60,248 nucleotides of DNA from an uncultured Campylobacter sp. (GCF_938015785.1 NZ_CALLWC010000037.1:1-60248), one strand, 5' to 3'; positions 23,611-31,934 are shown, counted from the first letter of the stretch. A program made the numbers and translations. Notes: generated by a model from the letters alone, not told the origin.

Positions 23611-24618
23611 ATGCTGGGCGATGAAAATTTAGAAAAATTTTTCTCAAAAATCAACCCGGCGGAGTTTGGAATTTCGGCGGGCTCAAAGCTCGCTTCAAAA
23701 AATCATAAACTTGCAGGAAGCGCGAGAGACGGGAGCGACGGCGAGCTTTTAAAATCAAAAAATGGCGCGGAATTTTGCGGCAAACAGTCATATTCTAGCG
23801 GCGCGCAGCAAGCTGAAATTTTAAAATTTAATGCCGAGCTGCTGTTTAATGCCGAGCAAGCACACTTAAAATTTAACGTCCACCCATCACAAGCAGGGCT
23901 AGGTGCCCATCCGCCGCAGGCGCCGTTTGGCGCCGAGCGAGCGCAGGCAAAGATCGAAAATTTCATGCGCGATCTGCTGCAAAACTATGTGCTTTGCGTA
24001 AGCGGCGCGGAATTCGCCTTCGCGGAGATCGAGGCGTATTTCACGGGCGCGGATCGCAACACCTACAAGCGCACGTCGCGGGCGGGCGAGATATTTTTTC
24101 ACAATTTCGGCTTTGACATTTCGTTTCGCAGCGTCCCGCAAAGCGGCGGCGGGATTTTGGTGCGAAGCCTGCGCGTCCTAAGCGGCGCAGAGCTTTTGGC
24201 GGGCGGATTACCTGGTTTCGCAGGCCGCTTATCTGGCTCGGAGGGCGACTTGAGCGGCTCCGCGGGCAACGGTCCGCTCGGCTCTACCGTCGCCACGCTT
24301 ATACAAAATGGCGATTTTATCGCGGGTCCGCGCAAATGCATGGGTAAAATTTTAAATCTACAAACGCAAAATTTAAACTTCTCTTTAAAGCGTGCGCCGC
24401 AAATAGCGCATGCAGCGGGCTTTAGCAACCGAATCCGACGAGGCGAGATCGTAAATGAAGCGAATCTGGACGCAAATATGCCAAGCGGCGCGGCGGGCGC
24501 GGCGAAGCTTGCGAATGAGCCGCGCAGGCTTACTAGCGAGGAGTTTGAGGCATATCTGAGCGTGGGCTGCGCTGCGGCGAAAACATATAAAAAATCTCTG
24601 CAAAGATATGGCGGCTAA
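23611..24618 (+). CDS. Alkyladenine-DNA-glycosylase-like protein with low-complexity inserts, 335 aa
   Basis: Tentative relative of the Mpg/AAG fold. The order NYVLCVSGAEFAFAEIEAYF, FFHNFGFDISF, GGILVRSLRVLSG and IAGPRKCMGKIL parallels Mpg blocks (ETEAYLG, YGMY, LLRALEP, GPGKL). Glu141 would be the catalytic Glu. A 115-residue N-terminal extension and a Gly/Ser-rich insert (about 205-230) are not part of that family, and the usual Tyr-rich block is weak. If real, it would excise alkylated bases. Otherwise it is a diverged, perhaps inactive relative. GGAAGAG before the ATG is the ribosome site. Confidence 0.5.
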   Translation: MLGDENLEKFFSKINPAEFGISAGSKLASKNHKLAGSARDGSDGELLKSKNGAEFCGKQSYSSGAQQAEILKFNAELLFNAEQAHLKFNVHPSQAGLGAHPPQAPFGAERAQAKIENFMRDLLQNYVLCVSGAEFAFAEIEAYFTGADRNTYKRTSRAGEIFFHNFGFDISFRSVPQSGGGILVRSLRVLSGAELLAGGLPGFAGRLSGSEGDLSGSAGNGPLGSTVATLIQNGDFIAGPRKCMGKILNLQTQNLNFSLKRAPQIAHAAGFSNRIRRGEIVNEANLDANMPSGAAGAAKLANEPRRLTSEEFEAYLSVGCAAAKTYKKSLQRYGG

Positions 24619-24718
24619 ATTTTGATTGGACTGCGCGCAGCGGACGCGCGGTGAAATTTACTGAGCTTTAAGCGGCGGCGCTATAAAATGGCGCGTCCAT
24701 CAAATTTAAAGGCGACAA

Positions 24719-25816
24719 ATGGATCAAAGCAGGCTAGATGAATTAAAAAAGCCACTACAGAAGCGACATCAAGAGCCGAAGCGGGGCTTGGAACAAAATT
24801 CTAACGGCGAAAATTTTAAAGTCCCAAATTCTGAAATCCAGAATTTCGAAGCCTCTAATTTTGAAGTTTCGAATTTTGAATTCCTGAATTTTGAACCTCC
24901 GAATTTCGAAATCTTGAATTCTGAATTCCTGAATTTTGAATCTTTGAATTCCAAAGCACCGAATTCCGCTACTGATGCTTTAAATTTAGAAGGCAATTTA
25001 GAAGCCGAAGCGGATCAGAATTCTGCCTGTGAAAACAACGCAAAGCAGCAAAATTTTATCTCGGATGATAGCGGCTTTTTGCAGCATAATCCCAAAGCTA
25101 GGGATTACGATAACGAGCCGATAATAATCAAAAATTATGAGAGGCTATTGATATCTACAATTACGTTTTTATATATGCCTATGATTTTAGGTGGATATAT
25201 TCTAAACATATGGGATTTAATTTTTTCAAAACACCATATATCGATGATGGAAATAGGCTCTAGTATTATATTCGGAATTTTTATAGCGATAGTATTGAGA
25301 CTTATTTATAACAGCTGTGTAAGCAATAATAATTGCAAAATCTACTTTATGAATAATTCTATAGATTTCTATAACAACGGCGAGCTTGAGAGAAGGACCA
25401 ACAATCTTCATTTAAATTATGTGATAGGCAAACCATTTTGGGGATATTGCAACGATGATAAAGTTCGTCGCTTCATTTATAATATTATTATAATTTTTTC
25501 TATTGCAGCCCTATCGTTTCTATCATCGCAAATTTTATTATTCTTCATTTTTTCAATACTTTCTGCAATCTTTTTGAAAATATTTTTTCACTTTTTGATC
25601 GTAGGCAATTTTAAGAATTTTTCATTCTTTTCTGCAATCGTAGTGGATTATCCGTACTATGAGCAGGAAAATACTTATTATTTAAGCTCTATTTTATCGG
25701 CAAAAAATTATTTAGTTTGCGTATATGATACGAAAAGGCTAAACGAAATAAAAGAATGGTTTTTAGTTCGAAAAAATATTAATATTGATAAAATAGAAAA
25801 ATATTATCTTAGCTAA
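24719..25816 (+). CDS. Repeat-tailed membrane protein, domain B type (AT-rich), 365 aa
   Basis: Residues 1-139 match the N-terminal module of the 14436-15542 protein almost residue for residue: the charged helix MDQSRLDELKKPLQKRH, ten pentapeptides N-[F/S]-E-x-[S/L/P] at residues 32-81, a spacer, and the linker RDYDNEPIIIK (128-138). After the linker the protein is unrelated. Domain B has four to five membrane helices with Asn/Ile/Tyr/Phe-rich loops, and its DNA is markedly AT-rich (17 G/C in bases 25501-25560). The module boundary is thus a composition boundary. GGCGAC precedes the ATG and a TATAAA box lies at 24682-24687. Function unknown. Confidence 0.75.
   Translation: MDQSRLDELKKPLQKRHQEPKRGLEQNSNGENFKVPNSEIQNFEASNFEVSNFEFLNFEPPNFEILNSEFLNFESLNSKAPNSATDALNLEGNLEAEADQNSACENNAKQQNFISDDSGFLQHNPKARDYDNEPIIIKNYERLLISTITFLYMPMILGGYILNIWDLIFSKHHISMMEIGSSIIFGIFIAIVLRLIYNSCVSNNNCKIYFMNNSIDFYNNGELERRTNNLHLNYVIGKPFWGYCNDDKVRRFIYNIIIIFSIAALSFLSSQILLFFIFSILSAIFLKIFFHFLIVGNFKNFSFFSAIVVDYPYYEQENTYYLSSILSAKNYLVCVYDTKRLNEIKEWFLVRKNINIDKIEKYYLS
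24812..24961 (+). repeat. 15-bp coding tandem repeat, 10 units
   Basis: Exactly 150 bases encode ten N-[F/S]-E-x-x pentapeptides in the 24719 protein. This is the inverted counterpart of the 12-unit array at 15270-15449. The last three units (NFESL, NSKAP and the start of NSA) match the end of the other array, so the copy-number change lies inside. Confidence 0.85.
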
Positions 25817-25827
25817 AGCGGGCGGTT

Positions 25828-26541
25828 ATGGATACAAGAAACAAAGAGGTTGAGTTTAGAGATTACGACAAAGAGCCGATAATAATAAAAGACTATGCTT
25901 TTTACGATTATATGAAATATTCCACGATTGCTACGCTTATAGGATGCTTATTCTTCATCTCGGTCGTTACCGTAGTAAACCCCATTGAGCCCAAAAATTT
26001 TAGACTACTCCCTTTCGCTTTGGTAATGTTTTTTATCAGGCGAAAGCAACAAAAGGGCGTCTATTTCGTATTTAACGATTCGGATATCAAATATTACAAA
26101 GAAGATAAAGCTTATAAATCTTTGAAGCTTGAACAAATCGGCGCCGTTGCGATCAGTTTTGATCCGCGCTGGGACCGGCGGCAGAGGATAAGCATACCTG
26201 AAATGCTATTTTTGTCGCTTTGGCCTTTGGGCGCATACGTTATGCGCGGAATGCATGCGATGATCGCGCTAATTTCGATGATAGCAATTAGCCTATTCGG
26301 AGCGGGTATATTGATGCATCTTAAAAATGGCAGTTTCAGATGCTTGGGCATCTATGACCGACTTGTGGTATATGGCGAAACGGGCGATCTTAGAATTATA
26401 AATGTTTTGATTTATAGCGAAAAAGAGTATCTGGAATTAAGAGAGTATTTTATGCGCAAAACGCATATAGATTTGGATAGCGTCCCGCGCACCTTGTCGG
26501 TATTTAGCAAAAAGGTGAAATTTAGAAAATTTAAATTCTAA
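25828..26541 (+). CDS. Tail-less paralog of the domain A membrane protein, 237 aa
   Basis: Starts 11 bases after the domain B gene. After ten residues it enters the linker RDYDKEPIIIK (11-21) and then follows domain A of the 14436-15542 protein to the shared ending KFRKFKF. Shared features include two membrane helix pairs, VNPIEPKNFRLLP, IGAVAISFD and HLKNGSFRCLGIYDRLV. It lacks the charged helix and pentapeptide tail. The 35 bases over the linker (25858-25892) match the left-hand gene (15109-15143) with one mismatch. It looks like the displaced original C-terminal domain of the upstream gene, now translated from its own ATG behind GGGCGGTT. Confidence 0.75.
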   Translation: MDTRNKEVEFRDYDKEPIIIKDYAFYDYMKYSTIATLIGCLFFISVVTVVNPIEPKNFRLLPFALVMFFIRRKQQKGVYFVFNDSDIKYYKEDKAYKSLKLEQIGAVAISFDPRWDRRQRISIPEMLFLSLWPLGAYVMRGMHAMIALISMIAISLFGAGILMHLKNGSFRCLGIYDRLVVYGETGDLRIINVLIYSEKEYLELREYFMRKTHIDLDSVPRTLSVFSKKVKFRKFKF

Positions 26542-26577
26542 CACTTCGCTTGGAATTTTGCCTTTAAAATTTACGCG

Positions 26578-26970
26578 CTAATCATCGCCGCTTTTATATA
26601 CGCCGAGCTCTACGAGATTGCCGTCAGGATCGCGCAGATAGATACTTTGCATGGCGCCGCGCGCGCCGTTGCGAGGCACGACGCCAAGCTCTATTTGCAC
26701 TCCTTTGCTTTCCAGCTCCGTTTTGAGCTGCTGCGCGCTTTGATCTTCGCAGATGAGGCAAAAATCCGCCGAGCCCGCGCTAGGACGCGCCGCAAACGGC
26801 GCGAACTCGCCCGCGCGGGTGTGGATATTGATCTTTGAGGAGCCGAAACGCAGGCTGTGTTTGTCGCCCTCGCAAACATGCTCTAAGCCCAAAACCCCTT
26901 CGTAAAATTCCACGCATTTTTGCAGATCGTCCGTAACTAGGACGAAGTGATCGATCTTCGTGATTTTCAT
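26578..26970 (-). CDS. VOC-family (glyoxalase/dioxygenase-like) protein, 130 aa
   Basis: Small metalloenzyme-fold protein. The N-terminal beta-alpha-beta unit is KITKIDHFVLVTDDLQKCVEFY. Candidate metal ligands are His8, a mid-protein His or Glu near HTRAG, and Glu in GNLVELGVY at the end. The ending YLRDPDGNLVEL is typical of this superfamily. ATG 26970 is chosen because AAGGAGATGAG precedes it; the frame is open to 27000. Substrate unknown. It is separate from the pgi-galU pair by a 234-base gap without any clear feature. Confidence 0.85.
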   Translation of the reverse strand: MKITKIDHFVLVTDDLQKCVEFYEGVLGLEHVCEGDKHSLRFGSSKINIHTRAGEFAPFAARPSAGSADFCLICEDQSAQQLKTELESKGVQIELGVVPRNGARGAMQSIYLRDPDGNLVELGVYKSGDD

Positions 26971-27204
26971 CTCATCTCCTTGCGCGCTCACAAATCGCAA
27001 AATTTTTACGCCTCGCGGTGTAATTTTGGAATTTTACCGCGAAATTTTGTGACAAAATTCCAAATGCTCGTAGCGCGAAATCAAAATTTCGCGACGTAAA
27101 TTTTAAAATTCTAAAATTTTGCCTAAGCAAAATAGGGTGCGAGTAGAGCCTGACTTTAGTAAAATTTAGACCGACGAAATTCCGTCTAGCTAGCGCCGCA
27201 AATT

Positions 27205-28467
27205 CTAATATCGCGATTTCAAAACTAGCGATTTTAAAATTCTCTTGCCTACCTCGACGCCCGGCTGATCGTAAGTGCTGACGCCCAGTATCGCTCCGGT
27301 AGCGCTGGTTAGCAGCTCGAAGTAGTAAAATAGCTCGCCCACGCTCTGTTCGCAAAGCCGCGAAACCTCGATTAGATCGACGCTGATGCCCTCGTTTAGC
27401 ACGGCTTGCAGCGTAGCATCGCACTGAAGATTTAGCACCTCATCCAGTCGCATGCCGTTTACGAAGTCGCAGCCCTCAAGACCTTGCAGACTGATACCGG
27501 GCACCACGTCCGTAGTGCCGTTGTCCGTGAGCTTTAAGAAGGTCACGGTCTTATCCTTTACGCCGTCCATTATGAGCTGAAGGAAGCTGTGCTGATCGCG
27601 TGAGCCTACAAGCCCCACAGGAGTAAGCCCCTCGCGGCTAAAGCCGATCTTTTTACCTAGGCTTTCCGCCCAGAGCTGCACATACCACTCACCCAATGCG
27701 CGCAGCGCGTCGCCATAGCTAAAAAGGACGTTGATTTTCGCACTTTTGTGCGTGGCGTAGTGATGGGCTTTTCGTAGAATTTTATTCTCCGCGATTTTAG
27801 CGGGATCGCCTGCTAAAATTTCATCCAGATACCGCTCTTTTGCGGCGGCAGCTCCGCGTAGCATCGCGCTTGCATCAAGGCCTAGCCCAACTGCGGGCAC
27901 TAGCCCTACCGCACTTAACACGCTAAAACGGCCGCCTACGTTAGCGGGCATATTTATCACGCAGGCGCCGTGCTCACGCGCGAAGATATCAAGCGGCGAG
28001 CCTGCATCGGTGATAAAGATGAAATTTTTAGCTAGCGCTTTTAAATTTGAAATTCCAAAACGCTGCAAAACCACTTTAAAAAGCGAGATTGTCTCGATTG
28101 TGCCGCCCGATTTGGAGGATACTATGAAGATAGTGCGAGCAAAATTTAGTCCTTCAAGCGCGCGGTTTACACTGTGCCCGTCGAGATTATCCAAAATTTC
28201 AAAGCGCAAATTCTTTCTTACGCGCGGACGCAGCATCTCATAAAGCGCTCGCACGCCTACGCTGGAGCCACCGATGCCCAAAAGCACGACCCCGTCGTAG
28301 CTTCGTGCGCTAAAAAATTCCTGCGCCCGCGCTATTACGCCCGCGCCTTGCTGCGGCAGGCGGTAGTAGCCTATCTCGCCGCTTTCGTATTCGGCGCGGA
28401 TCTTTGCCGCTACTTCTTCTAGCGCGCCCTCTTTTGCCAGCGGGAAAAACAGCTCATTTTTTACCAT
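27205..28467 (-). CDS. pgi: Glucose-6-phosphate isomerase, 420 aa
   Basis: Interconverts glucose-6-phosphate and fructose-6-phosphate. SIS-type sugar phosphate sites are visible: LGIGGSSVG, SSKSGGTIET and NVGGRFSVLSAVGL. Catalytic residues lie in LWAESLGKK and the later REGLTPVG and DQHSFLQL blocks. At 420 residues it is the short bacterial form. It overlaps galU by 14 bases, so the two are translated together. In Campylobacter, which lacks phosphofructokinase, it most likely serves gluconeogenesis and sugar nucleotide supply. Confidence 0.95.
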   Translation of the reverse strand: MVKNELFFPLAKEGALEEVAAKIRAEYESGEIGYYRLPQQGAGVIARAQEFFSARSYDGVVLLGIGGSSVGVRALYEMLRPRVRKNLRFEILDNLDGHSVNRALEGLNFARTIFIVSSKSGGTIETISLFKVVLQRFGISNLKALAKNFIFITDAGSPLDIFAREHGACVINMPANVGGRFSVLSAVGLVPAVGLGLDASAMLRGAAAAKERYLDEILAGDPAKIAENKILRKAHHYATHKSAKINVLFSYGDALRALGEWYVQLWAESLGKKIGFSREGLTPVGLVGSRDQHSFLQLIMDGVKDKTVTFLKLTDNGTTDVVPGISLQGLEGCDFVNGMRLDEVLNLQCDATLQAVLNEGISVDLIEVSRLCEQSVGELFYYFELLTSATGAILGVSTYDQPGVEVGKRILKSLVLKSRY

Positions 28468-29290
28468 CGCCGAATTCTCGCTCGTAGAAATATTTGATTG
28501 CCTCCACGTAGCCTTTTACTGAGCCGCAGTCGAAGCGAGTGCCTTTAAATTTATACGCGATCACCACGCCGTTTTGAGCCTGCTTCAAAAGCGCGTCGGT
28601 GATCTGTACTTCGCCGTTTTTACCGGGCGCCGTCTGCTCGATGAGATCGAAAATATTAGGTGTTAGGATGTAGCGCCCGATGATGGCTAAGCTCGACGGA
28701 GCCTCGCCGGGCTCCGGTTTTTCGATCATATCCGAGACCATTATCAGATCGTCGCTGATGCTCTTTCCCGCGATGATGCCGTATTTGTTTACGTCCTGCG
28801 GCGGCACCTCCATAACCGCAACGACGCTGCAGCGGTATTTTTCGTAAATTTTAACCATCTGCGAAAGCACGCCCTCGCCGTTTTCGTTCACGCACAGATC
28901 GTCTGCGAGCACCACGCCGAAAGGTTCGTCGCGGATTAAAATTTTACCCGTATAAATTGCGTTGCCGAGCCCCTTCATCTGCTCTTGGCGCGTGAAAGAG
29001 AAGGTGCAGCGCTTCATAAGTGCTCTGATCTCGTCGAGCAGATACTCTTTGCTGCTGCCTGAAATTTGATCCTCCAGCTCGTAGCTGCGGTCGAAATAAT
29101 CCTCCAGAGCGCGCTTGCCGCGACCCGTGACGAAGGCCATATTATCCATGCCCGCTTCCAGCGCCTCGTCCACGCCGTAGTGAATCAGCGGCTTGGTAAG
29201 GATCGGAAGCATCTCTTTAGGTAGCGATTTGGTCGCGGGCAAAAAGCGCGTGCCGTAGCCCGCCGCGGGAAATAAACAGGTCTGGATCAT
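28454..29290 (-). CDS. galU: UTP-glucose-1-phosphate uridylyltransferase GalU, 278 aa
   Basis: Makes UDP-glucose from UTP and glucose-1-phosphate for surface polysaccharides. Nucleotide-binding motif FPAAGYGTRFLPATKSLPKE is at 6-25 (given in part), followed by LADDLC and the GEIQITD-like block GEVQITDALL. ATG 29290 fits the family start (MIQTCLFPAAG) and has AAAGGAGCTT upstream. The frame runs further upstream to 29419 but across the divergent promoter, so I exclude it. Operon with pgi. Confidence 0.95.
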   Translation of the reverse strand: MIQTCLFPAAGYGTRFLPATKSLPKEMLPILTKPLIHYGVDEALEAGMDNMAFVTGRGKRALEDYFDRSYELEDQISGSSKEYLLDEIRALMKRCTFSFTRQEQMKGLGNAIYTGKILIRDEPFGVVLADDLCVNENGEGVLSQMVKIYEKYRCSVVAVMEVPPQDVNKYGIIAGKSISDDLIMVSDMIEKPEPGEAPSSLAIIGRYILTPNIFDLIEQTAPGKNGEVQITDALLKQAQNGVVIAYKFKGTRFDCGSVKGYVEAIKYFYEREFGDGKK

Positions 29291-29320
29291 GAAGCTCCTT
29301 TGATCTTTTTTTGAACTTTT

Positions 29321-29328
29321 ATTATAAT
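29321..29328. promoter_or_regulatory. Overlapping divergent -10 boxes, galU and yigZ
   Basis: ATTATAAT contains TATAAT on both strands: plus 29323-29328, minus 29321-29326. On the plus strand TTGATC at 29300-29305 is 17 bases upstream, giving a good sigma-70 promoter for yigZ. The minus-strand box is 31 bases before the galU ATG. Confidence 0.6.
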
Positions 29329-29360
29329 GCAAAAAAGATAAAATTCCGCAAAGGAAAGCC

Positions 29361-29969
29361 TTGAAAACGATTGAAAAAGAGATCAGCGCCGCGCAGGAGA
29401 TCAAAAAATCAAGCTTCATCGCCTATTTAGCGCCGCTAGCGAGCTTCGAGGCGCTGCGTGCGCAGTTGCGGCAGCAGCATCCCAAGGCGCGCCATATCGT
29501 CTGGGCGTATCGCGCGCTGAACGAGCCCGGGCAGATCGTAGAAAACTCGAGCGACGACGGCGAGCCCAAATCGACTGCGGGCGCGCCGTGTCTAAACGCG
29601 CTTCGCGGCGCCGAACTAATTAATGCCGCAGTGCTCGTGGTGCGCTACTTCGGCGGCATCAAGCTAGGTACCGGCGGGCTGGTGAGAGCATACGCTAGTA
29701 GCGCAAATGCCGCGATAGACGCGGCTACGGACGCCGCAGAGTTAGTGGAATTCGTGCTGCGTAAGAAGTGCGCGTTTTTCGTGCCGTTTGCGGCGGTGGC
29801 TAAATTTGAACATTTTTTAAAAAAATCGGGCTTTGTTTATGAGGCGAGCTTCGGCGCTGCGGGAGCGGAGTTTAGCGCAGAGCTTAGCGCGGAGGAATTT
29901 GAAAAATTTAAAGGCTTTGCAGATGCTCTCGCGCCAGCTCTTAAAATGCTGCGCGAGCCGAAATTTTAA
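29361..29969 (+). CDS. YigZ/IMPACT-family protein, 202 aa
   Basis: Member of the UPF0029/IMPACT family, a conserved cytoplasmic protein of ill-defined role, often tied to translation stress. The signature blocks are HIVWAYRA, SSDDGEPKSTAGAPCLNAL and VRYFGGIKLGTGGLVRAY. The C-terminal domain resembles an EF-G domain IV-like fold. It starts with TTG at 29361, seven bases after AAGGAAAG, and reads MKTIEKEISAAQEIKKSSFIA. It has its own promoter at 29300-29328 and no partner gene. Confidence 0.9.
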   Translation: MKTIEKEISAAQEIKKSSFIAYLAPLASFEALRAQLRQQHPKARHIVWAYRALNEPGQIVENSSDDGEPKSTAGAPCLNALRGAELINAAVLVVRYFGGIKLGTGGLVRAYASSANAAIDAATDAAELVEFVLRKKCAFFVPFAAVAKFEHFLKKSGFVYEASFGAAGAEFSAELSAEEFEKFKGFADALAPALKMLREPKF

Positions 29970-30190
29970 AATTTCAAAATTCTATAAAATTTAAAAGCTC
30001 GTCTCGGCTAAATTTGAAAGCATAAGCGGATTTTGCATTTTATCACAGCGAAATTTCAAAACTAAAGTGAAATTTCATCGTGCGAAACATAAAATCCGAT
30101 AAATTTTAAAATTTTCAAAATTCTGTCGTAATTTAGCTTGCAAAATTTCGCGAAAATTCCGTCCGTAAATTTCAAAATCCCATAAAATTT

Positions 30191-31399
30191 TTAAAATTTT
30201 ACGTGCTTCATCTTAGCTTCACGCACAGGTAGGCTTAGCAGAGCTGCAATAGCCGCTAGCGTCATATCCAAATACCACATATAATCATACGCGCCGTATG
30301 CCCGTACCGCAAGACCTCCGATATATGCGCCAAAAAATCCGCCGATTTGATGCGAAAGCATCGTAAATCCAAATAGGCTTGCTAAATATCGCGTCCCTAA
30401 TAGCTTACCTACGGCAGCTGCAGTAGGCGGTACGGTCGCTAGCCAGGTAAATCCTAATCCCACGCTGAAGATATAAAACGTAAGGCTATCTTTGGGCGAG
30501 AGCACATAAGTACCAATAAGAGCGATACGCAGGGCATATATGCAAAACAAAATGACTTTACATCGCACTTTGGAAACACACCAGCCTACGAATAAGCTGC
30601 CTACGATGTTTGCGATACCAATCAGTGCGAGCGAAAAGGACGCTACCTGCGCGCCATGCCCGCTTAGCGCTACTTCGCTAGGCAAGTGCGTCACTAAAAA
30701 CGCTACGTGAAAACCACACGTAGCAAAGCTTAAATTTATCAAAATATAGCTTTTATCGCGCAGTGCCAAACGCAGAACTTCGCCTAAGCTGCGCTTATCT
30801 TCTTCATGCAGGCTGGTTTGTTCGCCAAATAGAATTTTACCGCCTGCTAAAAGTCTTGCAAGCGGCAGAATTAGCAAGCTAAGCCCTGCGAGCGTAAAAA
30901 ATGCGCCGCCGTATCCCAAAGTAGGCGTTGCGATACAAAACCCTATCATCGGTGCAAATAAAAACTGCCCGAACGAGCCGCCTGCATTTAACATTCCGCT
31001 AGCAACCGAGCGGATAGAAAATGGCAGGCGCTTTGCCATTAGGCTCATTAGAATCGGAAAACTACCCGCGCCAAGCCCCAGTGCAAGCCCAAAACCCATC
31101 GTTAATACAAGCGCGCTTTCACTACTAAATAACGGCACAAGAGTGCAACTAATCGCCAAAAGCACGCTGCCCCAAAACAGCACGACGTAGGCACCGAGCT
31201 TGTCTGCAAGTATCCCGCTAAGCGGTTGCGAAAAGCCCCATACCAGCTGCGTAGTTGCCATCGCAAAGCTTACTTGCGCGATGGATAGGGAATTTGCTTG
31301 CATTATAGGTTGCACGAAAAGACCTAATGACATACGAATGCCCATCGTAACCATCAAAATCGCCGCGGCGCATAGGATCATTACCCAAACTGATTTCAT
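30191..31399 (-). CDS. Major facilitator superfamily transporter, 402 aa
   Basis: Twelve-helix inner membrane transporter of the MFS. The loop after helix 2 has GILADKLGAYVVL, a degenerate form of the family's G-x-L-x-D-R motif. Conserved glycines in GLALGLGAGSFPILM mark helix 4. The sequence resembles monocarboxylate or oxalate/formate-type MFS carriers in pattern only, so no substrate is claimed. The ATG has AAAAGGAAT upstream and a TATAAT box at 31423-31428. It is transcribed alone. Confidence 0.85.
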   Translation of the reverse strand: MKSVWVMILCAAAILMVTMGIRMSLGLFVQPIMQANSLSIAQVSFAMATTQLVWGFSQPLSGILADKLGAYVVLFWGSVLLAISCTLVPLFSSESALVLTMGFGLALGLGAGSFPILMSLMAKRLPFSIRSVASGMLNAGGSFGQFLFAPMIGFCIATPTLGYGGAFFTLAGLSLLILPLARLLAGGKILFGEQTSLHEEDKRSLGEVLRLALRDKSYILINLSFATCGFHVAFLVTHLPSEVALSGHGAQVASFSLALIGIANIVGSLFVGWCVSKVRCKVILFCIYALRIALIGTYVLSPKDSLTFYIFSVGLGFTWLATVPPTAAAVGKLLGTRYLASLFGFTMLSHQIGGFFGAYIGGLAVRAYGAYDYMWYLDMTLAAIAALLSLPVREAKMKHVKF

Positions 31400-31422
31400 A
31401 TATATTCCTTTTAAAAGGCAGA

Positions 31423-31428
31423 ATTATA
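31423..31428 (-). promoter_or_regulatory. -10 box TATAAT of the 30191 transporter
   Basis: Minus strand reads TGTTATAATTCTGCC, 24 bases before the ATG. Very AT-rich DNA with TATAT runs follows towards the HIT gene on the other side and probably holds that gene's promoter. Confidence 0.5.
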
Positions 31429-31562
31429 ACATAAAAATTACGAATATATCGAGATTTTATAGATATATTTAATTAATGTGTTTTAGTATATTATTTATGT
31501 AAGAGGAATTTACCGAGCTTTAATGGGCTTTGCATTAAAATTCCGTTTTCAAGGAGAACGCG

Positions 31563-31934
31563 ATGATTTACGAAGATGAGATGATTTACGTACAGCGCGA
31601 GGAGCACGAAGTGCCGTGGGTGAAGGTCTTTACGAAAGCGAAATTTAAGGAGCTTAGCGATTGCGACGAGGCGACGCTGGCGCATCTGTGGCGCGCCGTG
31701 CTTCAGTGCGAAAAGAGCCTGCGGGAGTTTTACGCGCCCGATAAGATCAACATCGCAAGCTTCGCCAACTACGTGCCGCGCGTGCATTTTCACGTCCAAG
31801 CGCGCTTTAAAAACGACAGCTTTTTCCCGGAGTCCGTCTGGGGAAAAAAGATGCGAAACGGCAAGCTAAATCTGCCAGAATTTAGCGAATTCGCAGAAAT
31901 TTTAGCGGCAAATTTAAAGATGGAATTCAGATGA
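31563..31934 (+). CDS. HIT-family nucleotide hydrolase-like protein, 123 aa
   Basis: Histidine-triad superfamily protein acting on nucleotide phosphoramidates or dinucleotides. The core motif is VPRVHFHVQARF near residues 70-81, followed by FFPESVWGKK, which is typical of proteobacterial HIT proteins. The motif H-x-H-x-H here has Arg in place of the first His, while the middle (nucleophile) and last His remain. Length is normal. AAGGAGAACGCG precedes the ATG. It overlaps the next gene by ATGA, pairing it with a Cache-domain sensor. Confidence 0.8.
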   Translation: MIYEDEMIYVQREEHEVPWVKVFTKAKFKELSDCDEATLAHLWRAVLQCEKSLREFYAPDKINIASFANYVPRVHFHVQARFKNDSFFPESVWGKKMRNGKLNLPEFSEFAEILAANLKMEFR

